A program made the translations under genes and the position numbers. DNA of 30,526 nucleotides from JAJYIV01 sp964499955 (GTDB lineage Bacteria > Patescibacteriota > Patescibacteriia > UBA9934 > GWF2-40-263): assembly GCA_964499955.1 (NCBI GenBank), contig CAZCMI010000009.1, positions 1-30,526 on the forward strand, read 5' to 3'. The notes under the pieces were generated by a model. It saw nothing but the letters and a program-made list of their open reading frames with translations, did not search any database and had not been told where the DNA came from. Of this stretch, positions 6,892-15,600 are shown in pieces. Numbering within the stretch: position 1 is the stretch's first letter; each line of letters begins with the position of its first letter.

Positions 6892-8133
6892 TTAATAGGA
6901 CAATCCCGGGTACAGGGGGAAGCGGGCGGCGAGCGCCTTCACTTCCTCTTTGATGGCGGCCAGCGCGGCGGGGTCGTTTTTTGCCGCGAGCGCCCGGTCG
7001 ATCCACGCGGCGACGGCGCGCATTTCCTCTTCCTTCATGCCGCGCGTGGTGACGGCGGGCGTGCCCAGGCGGATGCCGGACGGGTCCATGGGGCCGCGCG
7101 GGTCGTCGGGTACGGCGTTCTTGTTCACCGTGATGCCCGCGGCGTCCAGGGCGTTCTGCGCCTCCTTGCCGCTGACGTTCTTGTTCGTCAGATCGACGAG
7201 CAGGAGGTGGTTTTCCGTCCCGCCGAACACCAGGGTGAACCCGCGTGCCCGCAGGTCTTCTTCCAGCACCTTGGCGTTCCGCCGCACCTGCCGCGCGTAT
7301 TCCTTGAACGCCGGTTCCGCCGCTTCCTTGAACGCCACGGCCTTGGCGGCGATGGCGTGTTCGTGCGGTCCGCCCTGCAGGCCGGGGAAGACGGCCTTGT
7401 CGATCGCCTTGGCGTGCGCCGCTTTGCACAAGATCATCCCGCCGCGCGGTCCGCGCAGGGTTTTGTGCGTGGTGGTGGTGACGACGTCGAACAGCGGCAC
7501 GGGGTTGGCCATTTCGCCGCCGGCGATCAGCCCGGCGATGTGCGCGATGTCGGCCATGGTGAACGCGCCCACTTCGTCCGCGATGGCTTTGACGCGCGCG
7601 TAGTCGATGTCGCGTGTGTACGCCGAATAGCCGACAAGAATGAGTTTCGGCTTGTGCGCGAGGGCGAGGTTGTGGAGATGGGCGTAGTCGATGGCGCCGT
7701 CGGACGTGGTTTTGTAGCCGACGAAGCGGTAGATGGCGGCGGGGAAGGTGGCCGGGTGTCCGTGCGTGAGGTGCCCGCCGTGGGACAGGTCCATGCCCAG
7801 CACGACGTCGCCGGGTTTGAGCAGGGCGCTGTACGCGGCCAGGTTGGCGGGCGCGCCGGAGAGCGGCTGGACATTCGCGTGTTCCGCCCCGAACAGGTGT
7901 TTGGCGCGTTCCACGGCCAGCGTTTCGATTTCGTCGATGAACTGGCAGCCGCCGTAGTAGCGTTTGCCGGGCACGCCTTCGGCGTATTTGTTGGTGGCGA
8001 CGCTGCCCAGGGCTTCCAGCACGGCAGGCGACACGAAGTTCTCGGACGGGATGAGTTCCAGGCCGTCGCGCTGGCGGTCCAGTTCCTTTTGCAACCAGCC
8101 GGCGATGTCGGGATCAAAGGAGGAGAGGGACAT
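6892..8133 (-). CDS. glyA: Serine hydroxymethyltransferase
   Basis: GlyA is a PLP enzyme that interconverts serine and glycine while charging THF with a one-carbon unit, the substrate of FolD. The 413-residue protein has ELIPSENFVSP near 26-36, NKYAEGVPGKRYYGG at 48-62, the PLP contact region MADIAHIAGLIAGG at 193-206, the Schiff-base lysine K224 in TTTTHKTLRGPRGG, and RLGTPAVTTRGM near the C-terminus. ATG 8133 is preferred over longer in-frame starts because the family begins here and a -10-like TACACT sits nine bases upstream, suggesting a leaderless or very short leader. It is first in a two-gene minus-strand operon and divergent from the gene at 8291. Confidence 0.97.
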   Translation of the reverse strand: MSLSSFDPDIAGWLQKELDRQRDGLELIPSENFVSPAVLEALGSVATNKYAEGVPGKRYYGGCQFIDEIETLAVERAKHLFGAEHANVQPLSGAPANLAAYSALLKPGDVVLGMDLSHGGHLTHGHPATFPAAIYRFVGYKTTSDGAIDYAHLHNLALAHKPKLILVGYSAYTRDIDYARVKAIADEVGAFTMADIAHIAGLIAGGEMANPVPLFDVVTTTTHKTLRGPRGGMILCKAAHAKAIDKAVFPGLQGGPHEHAIAAKAVAFKEAAEPAFKEYARQVRRNAKVLEEDLRARGFTLVFGGTENHLLLVDLTNKNVSGKEAQNALDAAGITVNKNAVPDDPRGPMDPSGIRLGTPAVTTRGMKEEEMRAVAAWIDRALAAKNDPAALAAIKEEVKALAARFPLYPGLSY

Positions 8134-8191
8134 ATAGGGGACAGTGTACGAAATGCGGGCGGCGGCGGGAAGGGAAGAACGGGGCGCGGGG

Positions 8192-8220
8192 TTGACACGG
8201 GCACCGTTTCGCGGTAGATT
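8192..8220 (+). promoter_or_regulatory. Promoter of the 8291 gene
   Basis: TTGACA (8192-8197), 17-bp spacer, TAGATT (8215-8220). This is a consensus-like sigma-70 promoter and gives a leader of about 65 nt with a strong Shine-Dalgarno. Confidence 0.75.
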
Positions 8221-8290
8221 GCGGCGTCGCTTCAACGGCGCGGCGACACGGCTCTTTCCCCCTCAGCGTCGAAGAAGAAGGAGGTCATCC

Positions 8291-8953
8291 ATGGCAATGG
8301 GCGACCAAGCGTTCGTCATACGCATGACGGAGGCGGATGTCGTGGCGCGCGCGTTGCGTGCGGCGGCGGCATTCGCGCAGGGAAATGAGGAGGCGGAGCA
8401 GATCGTCCGTTTCCTCGAAGGCGGGGCCGTTCGGATTCGTCCGGCGCCCGTCGGGCACGCGTCCCTGGGCGGGTTGCTCGCCCGGGCGTGCGTCCGCCAG
8501 CTGGTCGCGTCGGGCAGGGAGCCCGTCCGCGAGCTGACGCTGTTCATCGCACGGGATGTGCCCGCCGACGGATGGCTGGCCCTGGCCGTGCTGGTGCAGG
8601 GGCGCGCCGCGATGAACGTGGCGCGGATTCCCTGGATGGATACGGAGGGATGGCGGGCGCCTCCCGTCGCCGTGGCGCAACTCCAGGCCATGCACTTCGG
8701 CCTGTCGCTGCTCTGCGAGCACATGCAGGCAGGGGCAGTGTTCGCCGCGATCAAGCGGGCCGTTCCCGGACGTGCCTCCGCGGCGGTGCGGAACGTCCTC
8801 TACCAGGAGGCGACGCGCCACCCCGCGCGCTTCCCCAAGCCGAAGGCCGCGTTGATCGCGGCATCGGTCGAGAAGTTCCTCGGCCTCGTGGCCGCCGCGC
8901 TCGCCCAGGCGCCCGTCGAGGTCATACGCGAGGCAGACCGCTTCGTCGCCTAG
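8291..8953 (+). CDS. Hypothetical protein, 220 aa
   Basis: It starts at ATG 8291 with a near-perfect AAGGAGGT six bases upstream and its own promoter and terminator, so it is clearly a single-gene transcription unit. The product is Ala/Arg-rich, soluble and probably mostly helical, without signal peptide or membrane segments. I see no catalytic motif. Segments such as LARACVRQLVASGREPVRELTLF and the C-terminal helix LGLVAAALAQAPVEVIREAD could mediate assembly. I do not recognise the family. Base composition matches the backbone, so it is not part of the CRISPR island. Confidence 0.75.
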   Translation: MAMGDQAFVIRMTEADVVARALRAAAAFAQGNEEAEQIVRFLEGGAVRIRPAPVGHASLGGLLARACVRQLVASGREPVRELTLFIARDVPADGWLALAVLVQGRAAMNVARIPWMDTEGWRAPPVAVAQLQAMHFGLSLLCEHMQAGAVFAAIKRAVPGRASAAVRNVLYQEATRHPARFPKPKAALIAASVEKFLGLVAAALAQAPVEVIREADRFVA

Positions 8954-8972
8954 CCGCCGCCACCGCTCACGT

Positions 8973-9007
8973 CCCCGCTTCTCCGGAAGCGCGGGCGTTT
9001 TTCTTTT
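8973..9007 (+). terminator. Terminator after the 8291 gene
   Basis: CCCCGCTTC (8973-8981) pairs with GAAGCGCGGG (8986-8995) around TCCG with a one-base bulge, followed by TTTTTCTTTT. A typical Rho-independent terminator. Confidence 0.85.
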
Positions 9008-9035
9008 CCCGCCCGAAGGGCTATCCTACCCGCAT

Positions 9036-10412
9036 ATGTTCGAGGAATTCCGCCATGTCCACATCATCGGGGTCGGAGGGATCGGCACGTCCGCCATCGC
9101 CAAGTTGTTTTTGGCCAAGGGGGCGCGTGTCACCGGCTCCGACCGCCAGGCCTCCGCGCTGACGGACGAGTTGGTGCGGCACGGCCTGCGGTTCGCCGAG
9201 GGCGGCGACCCGTCGGCGCTCGCCACGGCCGATCTCGTCGTCTATTCGGCCGCCGTGCCCGATACGGACCCGGAGCGGGCGGAAGCGGCGCGTCTCGGCG
9301 TTCGCCAACTTTCGTACCCCCAATTCCTGGGCGAATTGTCGCGCGGGTACACCACGATTGCCGTGGCGGGGACGAACGGCAAAAGCACGGTGACGGCCAT
9401 GCTCGGCCTCTTGTTGGAAGCCGCCGGGTACGACCCGCTGGTGATCGTCGGCTCCTTGGTGCCGGGGTTTTCCGACGGCAACCTGCGCCTGGGCGCGGGC
9501 CGCTTTTTGGTGGTCGAAGCCTGCGAGTACCGCGCGCACATGCTCAACCTGCACCCCGAAATGATCGTCCTGACCAACGTGGAGGAGGACCATTTGGATT
9601 ATTTCCGCGATCTGGCGCACATCCAGGACACCTTCCAGACGTTCTTGGACAAGATGAAAGGGAAGGGGCTGGTGGTGTTGAATGCGGACGATCCGGGGTC
9701 GGCCGGGTTCCATGCGGACCGGGTGGTTCGCTACGGCACCCAGGATGGCGCCGATTATATGGTCGAAAATCGCCGGACGGCCGCGGGCATCCAGTCGGCC
9801 TTGGTGCGGCGCCTGCATCCGCCGGAGCCGCTGGGCGACCTGGCGCTGCGCGTACCCGGGGCCTTCAACATCATGAACGCCCTGGCCGCCACCGCCGCCG
9901 CCATGGAACTGGGCGTGCCGTTTGAAACCTGCGCGCGGGTGTTGAAGCAGTTCCCCGGCATTTGGCGGCGCTTCGAGCGGGTGGGGACGTGGAACGGCGC
10001 GGACGTGATTTCCGATTACGGCCACCACCCCACGGCCATCCGCGCCACCGTGGCCGCCGCGCGGGAGTTCTTCCCCGGCCGCCGCGTGGTGCTGTGCTTC
10101 CAGCCGCACCAGCACGCCCGCACCAAGGAGCTGTTCGGCGGGTTCGTCGAGGCCCTGGCCGAGGCCGACGCCGTGGTCGTGCCGGAAGTGTACGAAGTGG
10201 CCGGCCGCACGGAAGACGACGCGCACGTTTCCAGCCAGCAGCTGGCGGACGCCGTGAAGAAACGCCGCCCCGCCACGGACGTGCGCTACGCCGCCGACCT
10301 GCGTGACGCGCGGGCCATGCTTTCGATTGTCGCGCGGCCAGGGGACGTAATTTTGGTGCAGGGCGCCGGCGACGTGGATGCCTTGGCGCGCGGGTTGGTG
10401 GGAGATCGTTAA
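9036..10412 (+). CDS. murC: UDP-N-acetylmuramate--L-alanine ligase
   Basis: MurC adds L-alanine to UDP-MurNAc in cytosolic peptidoglycan synthesis. The 458-residue protein has an N-terminal Rossmann domain (IIGVGGIGTSAIA, 10-22), the Mur ligase P-loop AGTNGKST at 111-118, NVEEDHLDYF near 186-195, and the C-terminal ligase domain with SDYGHHPTAI. MurC P-loops usually read GTHGKTT; the Asn-Ser version is more common in other Mur ligases, but the HIIGVGGIG start and DYGHHP motif favour MurC. A -10-like TATCCT (9022-9027) lies eight bases before the ATG, so the mRNA may be leaderless. Its stop overlaps the stop of convergent cas1. murB lies 7 kb downstream beyond the CRISPR island. Confidence 0.95.
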   Translation: MFEEFRHVHIIGVGGIGTSAIAKLFLAKGARVTGSDRQASALTDELVRHGLRFAEGGDPSALATADLVVYSAAVPDTDPERAEAARLGVRQLSYPQFLGELSRGYTTIAVAGTNGKSTVTAMLGLLLEAAGYDPLVIVGSLVPGFSDGNLRLGAGRFLVVEACEYRAHMLNLHPEMIVLTNVEEDHLDYFRDLAHIQDTFQTFLDKMKGKGLVVLNADDPGSAGFHADRVVRYGTQDGADYMVENRRTAAGIQSALVRRLHPPEPLGDLALRVPGAFNIMNALAATAAAMELGVPFETCARVLKQFPGIWRRFERVGTWNGADVISDYGHHPTAIRATVAAAREFFPGRRVVLCFQPHQHARTKELFGGFVEALAEADAVVVPEVYEVAGRTEDDAHVSSQQLADAVKKRRPATDVRYAADLRDARAMLSIVARPGDVILVQGAGDVDALARGLVGDR

Positions 10413-11452
10413 GAAAGAAGCGCGGGCTTCACAGCCATGCGCTTCTTGTGTTTTGCATGGGCTGTGCGTGATTTTTCCCAGAAATCTTGTTTGCCAGCTT
10501 GACGTCCGTATAGTTTGTAACCGACTTTTGAGGGTCGGCCACCATTCGGTTTTCCGGGGATGGGCAAGATGTATCGCGGCGCTTCACCGAGAAAATAAGC
10601 ACGCAACGCAAGGACGGATCCATGCATGAGTTCTTGGAACGTCACGAGTTGCCGCGTTGCGTCCACGTACACGTGTTCATCCAAATAATCTTCCACGTGC
10701 GCGATGGCATATCCAATCCATTCTTTTTCGTCTACGTCGTTTGAAATGGCGTATTCCAAGGCGTTAAAAACGATCTTTTCAATGTAACCGCGGTACGGTT
10801 CCATGAGATCGTACACGAGCGACGGATAATCTGTCGGTTCATGCAAATACGCGTGTTGCGGGGACAGCCGATGAAACGCAATCCAACGCAGCAAAATGCC
10901 CGCCGTGAATTTGGAGACCGCGTCCAATACGGTGCGTATGACGTCGTTTTGTCCACGGCGCGTCCCTTCCACCCCAAGCGCGGCGTAGTATTTCTTCCAG
11001 TATTCTTTGGCGTGATGCGCTTCCAACGTGCGCATGGCCGCAATGGACATGCCTGGTTTGAGCGCGGGAGGAAACGCGGTGAGCCATTGCATGGATTTGA
11101 ATTTCGCTTCCAGCAATTTACGCGCGATATGCAGTCGTTTGCGCGCGTCTTCACGAAAGAGGATTTGTTTCGTGATCAGGTCATTTTTGCTTCCTTGAAC
11201 GCCGCCGTTAATCCAGACGACGTTTGAAATGTTGCGGCGATGGAAACAAACAGGAATGCGGTACCGTGCCGTCATTTCCAACACGTCTTCGGGAAGCGGG
11301 CAGGTGGATCCGTAAATCATCACGGAGCCGAGATCTCCTAGTTTTTCTTCAAATCGCCCACCCTTGTACTCACCAAAGATTTTTTCGCCTTTGATGGAAA
11401 TGTTGGAGAGGTACGGAAGCCAGAGGCTTGTTTTGCGTTTGCGGGCGCCCAT
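10409..11452 (-). CDS. cas1: CRISPR integrase Cas1 (type V-D)
   Basis: Cas1 is the metal-dependent integrase that inserts new spacers at the leader end of the array. The 347-residue protein has an N-terminal beta domain (SVMIYGSTCPLPEDVLEM near 43-60, RIPVCFHRRN 65-74) and the catalytic alpha domain: E144 in LEAHHAKEYWKKYY, H204 in YLHEP, and D215/E218 in SLVYDLMEPYR. All expected metal ligands are present. It is transcribed away from the array with its 5' end next to the leader. A TATAAA (minus strand, 11460-11465) seven bases before the ATG suggests a leaderless mRNA. The stop overlaps the murC stop. GC is lower than in murC. No cas2 accompanies it, as in described Cas12d loci. Confidence 0.95.
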   Translation of the reverse strand: MGARKRKTSLWLPYLSNISIKGEKIFGEYKGGRFEEKLGDLGSVMIYGSTCPLPEDVLEMTARYRIPVCFHRRNISNVVWINGGVQGSKNDLITKQILFREDARKRLHIARKLLEAKFKSMQWLTAFPPALKPGMSIAAMRTLEAHHAKEYWKKYYAALGVEGTRRGQNDVIRTVLDAVSKFTAGILLRWIAFHRLSPQHAYLHEPTDYPSLVYDLMEPYRGYIEKIVFNALEYAISNDVDEKEWIGYAIAHVEDYLDEHVYVDATRQLVTFQELMHGSVLALRAYFLGEAPRYILPIPGKPNGGRPSKVGYKLYGRQAGKQDFWEKSRTAHAKHKKRMAVKPALLS

Positions 11453-11473
11453 AGCATGTTTTATACTGAGATT

Positions 11474-11501
11474 GTATCAGAAACAGGCATGTTTCTGATA
11501 C
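11474..11501. promoter_or_regulatory. Perfect palindrome upstream of cas1
   Basis: GTATCAGAAAC (11474-11484) and GTTTCTGATAC (11491-11501) form an 11-bp perfect inverted repeat with a 6-nt centre, 22 bases upstream of the cas1 start in the 108-nt leader. Nothing T-rich follows, so an operator, an integration-related leader motif or an RNA hairpin is more likely than a terminator. Confidence 0.6.
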
Positions 11502-11528
11502 GAACTAGGACGCACGAATTGAACTTTC

Positions 11529-11552
11529 ACAAAGGAATACAAGGGGAAAAGA
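11529..11552 (-). repeat. Shared 24-nt cas upstream element, copy A
   Basis: Read on the minus strand towards cas1, these 24 bases match 12602-12625 on the plus strand (towards cas12d) at 23 of 24 positions; the core is CTTGTATTCCTTTGT. Copy A lies 76 nt before the cas1 start and ends 8 nt before the first CRISPR repeat. Confidence 0.85.
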
Positions 11553-11560
11553 GGGTTCCT

Positions 11561-12451
11561 CCTCGAATGTTGGGGAGTAAAAGGCATCATATAGATTTTC
11601 AAGCCTCGAATGTTGGGGAGTAAAAGGCCTTGAACAAACAACAGCGCCTCGAATGTTGGGGAGTAAAAGGCTCACGCCACGCAAGTCGTCCTCGAATGTT
11701 GGGGAGTAAAAGGCCGACGAAATTCTGTGGCGCCTCGAATGTTGGGGAGTAAAAGGCACTGCCCGCGCCACGACCCCTCGAATGTTGGGGAGTAAAAGGC
11801 AGGCGACCATCTACGGTACCTCGAATGTTGGGGAGTAAAAGGCTCTGCGGCACGCACGTCGACCTCGAATGTTGGGGAGTAAAAGGCATATGGAAGACGA
11901 AGACGACCTCGAATGTTGGGGAGTAAAAGGCTATTTACTGCGACGAAGAGCCTCGAATGTTGGGGAGTAAAAGGCAGCCGGCTCGTTCTATTACCTCGAA
12001 TGTTGGGGAGTAAAAGGCGTGTTTTCTGTTGCGGAACCTCGAATGTTGGGGAGTAAAAGGCAAAGGAATTTATGCAAATCCTCGAATGTTGGGGAGTAAA
12101 AGGCCCACACGGGCAATTCCAGCCTCGAATGTTGGGGAGTAAAAGGCCTAGGCCGTGGGTGACATCCCTCGAATGTTGGGGAGTAAAAGGCCCGATGGCG
12201 TACAACGTGCCTCGAATGTTGGGGAGTAAAAGGCATGCCTGAATAAAAACGTCCTCGAATGTTGGGGAGTAAAAGGCTGCAAATCAAGCTGTACACCTCG
12301 AATGTTGGGGAGTAAAAGGCAAGGAGATTGAGAAAAACACCTCGAATGTTGGGGAGTAAAAGGCTCACGTTGCTCGCGTCGTGCCTCGAATGTTGGGGAG
12401 TAAAAGGCATTCGAGCAAACCATCAACCTCGAATGTTGGGGAGTAAAAGGC
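11561..12451 (+). CRISPR. CRISPR array, 21 repeats, 20 short spacers
   Basis: Twenty-one identical 25-nt repeats (starting CCTCGAATG and ending AGTAAAAGGC) alternate with 20 different spacers: fourteen of 18 nt and six of 19 nt. All repeats look identical, including the last one. Such short spacers are a mark of Cas12d systems. The repeat's 3' end AAGGC resembles known Cas12d repeats, and the candidate scoutRNA complements the plus-strand repeat, so I infer transcription on the plus strand with the leader on the cas1 side. The bases flanking the repeats vary, which fixes the 25-nt repeat length. No spacer has an obvious full match elsewhere in this window by eye. Confidence 0.97.
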
Positions 12452-12600
12452 CCCTCTATTTTAATAGAGGGCCGAACTCACCCGACGCACAAGCGGCGAG
12501 TGAGGAGGCCAAATTTTTTACTCCCGCTCCCCACCAACCCTTCAACGTAAATCTTTTCCATTGGTGCGAAAGAACGCCAATTAGCCTTTTCTAGATTTAC
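12452..12600 (+). ncRNA. Candidate scoutRNA region with split anti-repeat
   Basis: The stretch after the last repeat has no ORF but dense structure. A 9-nt perfect inverted repeat directly follows the array (12452-12460 with 12463-12471). A 12-position stem with two mismatches and loop ACAA spans 12477-12504. Next comes TTTTACTCCC (12516-12525), exactly complementary to repeat positions 13-22. It is flanked by GCC (12508-12510), complementary to repeat 23-25, and CCAAC (12534-12538), complementary to repeat 9-13. Then a nested hairpin 12547-12600 (GTAAATC/GATTTAC outside, ATTGGTG/CGCCAAT inside) with CCTTTTCT could end the RNA. Cas12d is known to need a scoutRNA with short repeat complementarity instead of a tracrRNA. 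Exact ends and promoter are not visible. Confidence 0.6.
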
Positions 12601-12601
12601 A

Positions 12602-12625
12602 TCTTTTCGCCTTGTATTCCTTTGT
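12602..12625 (+). repeat. Shared 24-nt cas upstream element, copy B
   Basis: Matches copy A (11529-11552, opposite strand) at 23 of 24 positions. It ends 14 nt before the cas12d ATG. Relative to each gene the element has the same orientation, so it behaves as a common upstream element of cas1 and cas12d rather than an array repeat. Confidence 0.85.
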
Positions 12626-12639
12626 CAGAGCTCACTCGT

Positions 12640-15600
12640 ATGGCACGTCATCATCGTAAAACGGGAAAACGGGGATATCGTCTTCATGACGAGCGCATTG
12701 CGTACTCCGGCGGCGAAGGATCCATGCGCAGCATCAAGTATGAATTGCAAGGCGCGGACAAACAGACGGTGATTGACGCGGTCATGCACGACAACAAAAA
12801 GTTGTACGGCGCGCTGAACTTCAACGATTATTTGGCAGATCCGGATGAACCGAATTTGTTGGATTTTTGGTTGAAGGCACTTTCGCTTGGATTCGTATTT
12901 TCCAATCAAAACAGCATTGAACGCGAATTTAAAAAATATCTCGGACAGGAAACGCCCGAGCAAAAATTGTACGCGTCGCTGAAAGAAGAGCTGCGTAACA
13001 CGATTGATAGAACGCGCTTCGTACAATTCTTTTTTACGCGGCAGCGCGGACTTTTGAATAAAACAACGGAGCAGCGCGAACGCATGGTGCTGCAGTTGGG
13101 AGACGAACAGACGTTGAAACCGTTCGCGCAAAAATGGGCAACGGAACTATCTGCGGAAAAAGACGCGGACCTTCTTGCCTTTAAGAGCGAAATATTCCAC
13201 GTGCAGAAACCGACGCTGCCAGAACGCGCACTCGACCTGGCGTTTGCGATTGACCCGTCGTTTGCGGAGAAGACCATAAAAAACCGTACGAGTTTTTTAG
13301 ACGAACTTATTGCGTCTTACAAAGAAACATGCGGTGAAGATCAGGCAAAACGTTTCCTCGGTATTGGTGATAACGGCAATTACACAGGTGCTGTATTCGG
13401 CAATTTGTTTGAAGTTGTCCAGGGAAATACAGAGGAGGTAACAGAATTTTTGAGCACGGTGTATCAATTGGATAATAAAGATGAACTGAAGCGCAGGCTC
13501 ACGATTTTAAGAGATCTGGCCCGAAAAATCGGCCGTCCAAAATTAGTAAATCGTTGGAGCGATTACCGTAGTGATTTTAACGGTACCATCGAAAGCTGGT
13601 ATTCCAATCGCGAAAGCAAGCAGAAAGAGACGATGGAACAGCTGGGTGCCAAACGGGAATTGTTGCAAAAAATCAACGACGTCTTGGATAATTCCAGCGA
13701 CATCAAACAGGGGATCTTGAAAGAGACGCGTGAGTTGATTGATGCGGCGGGCGAGAAAATTGACCGTGCGTTTACGGACGAATTGGAAAGTTATCTCGCG
13801 ACGTTGAATACGGAATTGAACGAAGCGAGCCAGCGGGATGAAGCGGTGAAACAAGCGCTTGGTACGTTGAAGCGCACGGTCAAAGACGAAGAAGGAAACG
13901 TCGAGGAGCGCAAAATGGATTGGCAAAAGCAGCTGTCCTCGCACGTGCAAAGCAGCCCACTGTTTTTCGGGGAAAACAAGCGTGCGCTCTGGGAGCAGCT
14001 GAAGAATCTAAAATCGTTGATCGCGGAAGAAGTCGTCAACCTCGAACGTTTCCTGAACGGCAGGTATCGGGATTACGAGATCACGAACAAGCAGGTGGAC
14101 ATGCTCGCACAGCTCGCCAATCGCCTGAAGTTGGACGGGAACAAAGAGGTGGTTGCTGTCTTAAGACACGTCGAGGCGGAACTTGGCGTTACGTTTGCGG
14201 ATCGTACGGAGCGCGCATCCTTCAACGTAACGGGTTACGAACGCGCGAAGCGCAAGGAATTGGCGATTGCGACGCGTATCAAGGTTTCGCGGTTGGTTGA
14301 GTTGGCAAATCTAAATGACTTGTATAAACAAGCAAAGACGACGCCGCAAACCGATAATCTGTTACGCGACGTGAACCAACTTTCCAAAATCGTTTTGTCC
14401 GCGCTCGTGCACGACAGCGACAAGAAAACGGAACGCTTGGTCACCAAGAGCCATTCCATTCTTTCCGGTTACGCGAATCTCATCAGTAAACGTGCGTTTA
14501 TCAGCCGGTATCCCGTGCAGGCGGTGAACGGCGGGCAAAACCTGCTTGGGTTTGATGAAACCACGAAGCGGTATTTCTACGCGTTTTCTGACGAGAAATT
14601 TCCTGGGATTGAAAAGAAAAATATCGTCGTTGCAAAGCAGGGGAACAATTTTTCGGCGGATGATAAGACCAAATGGCAAAAAGAAGCCAAGGAAGTCCCC
14701 GCGCTTGCCGTCCAAAGTTCGCGACACCAAATCCAATTCCTGGATTGGTTTTTCAAGGAAAAATTCGGCGGGTACAAAAAACGCAAAACGACGCTTTCGG
14801 CTGGCGGAAGTTTTACGATTGCGGAAAAGAACATCCGCGTTGATTGGAGCGGGCAAGAACCGAAAATTGTTCATGGAAATGTCGACAGGTTATTCGTGAG
14901 CCAGCCGTTTACCATCAATCCGCCTGAACAACGCGCATTTGACGCGCGTAACGTCAAGAACCGCTATATCGGCATTGATATCGGTGAATACGGGTTGGCG
15001 TGGAGTCTGATTCGCGCAGACGGTCAGCATGTTACGCGAGAAGACAGCGGATTTATCGCGGATCCGCAGCAACAGACGTTGAAAAAGGATGTAAAAAATC
15101 TGCGAGAACGCCAGGTGCGCGCAACCTTCACTTCGCCGGATACGAAGATTGCGCGTCTGCGCGAAAGCTTGATTGGGAGCTACCGCAACCAGTTGGAGGA
15201 TTTGGCGATGCGGAAAAACGCGCGGTTGAGTTTTGAGTACGAAGTGAGCGCATTTGAAACGGGCGGTAAGCGCATTGTCGTTATCTACGACAGCATCAAA
15301 CAAGGAAGCGTGTTGCGCAAAGGAAACGACGCGGCGAACAAACAAGCGTGGGGGAAATTAAAGAAGGCGGATTTTGCCTGGCGGGCGTTTGAGACGACGG
15401 CGGCCGGCACGTCGCGTTTTTGCACGAAGTGCAAGCGCGACAACACGGATTTCCTCGCGAAAGGCACGGATGGAAAGACGGTTGAAAAGTTATACGAAAA
15501 AGTCCGACCGAATCTTGGGGACGGTGCACGCCGGGCGTATGCGGAAAACGAATTGAAGACGCGCCGTGTCGGTTTTACGTTGACCGACGATTGGATCAAG

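Noticed and set aside
6295..8217. 640-codon open frame opposite glyA and the membrane protein gene
   Set aside because: It overlaps two convincing genes on the other strand and has shadow-like composition.
12062..12069. Spacer 12 matching the leader-side 24-nt element (AAAGGAAT)
   Set aside because: Only eight bases match, which is expected by chance; it is not evidence of self-targeting.
11505..12426. Open frames through the CRISPR array with repeated peptide FYSPTFE or LLLPNIRG
   Set aside because: They are translations of the CRISPR repeats in different frames, not a repeat protein.
12452..12471. Array-terminating Rho-independent terminator
   Set aside because: The hairpin is not followed by a T run; the T residues are in its loop.
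12622..12639. TTG start giving six more residues to Cas12d
   Set aside because: The codon lies in the shared 24-nt upstream element, and ATG 12640 fits the family N-terminus better.
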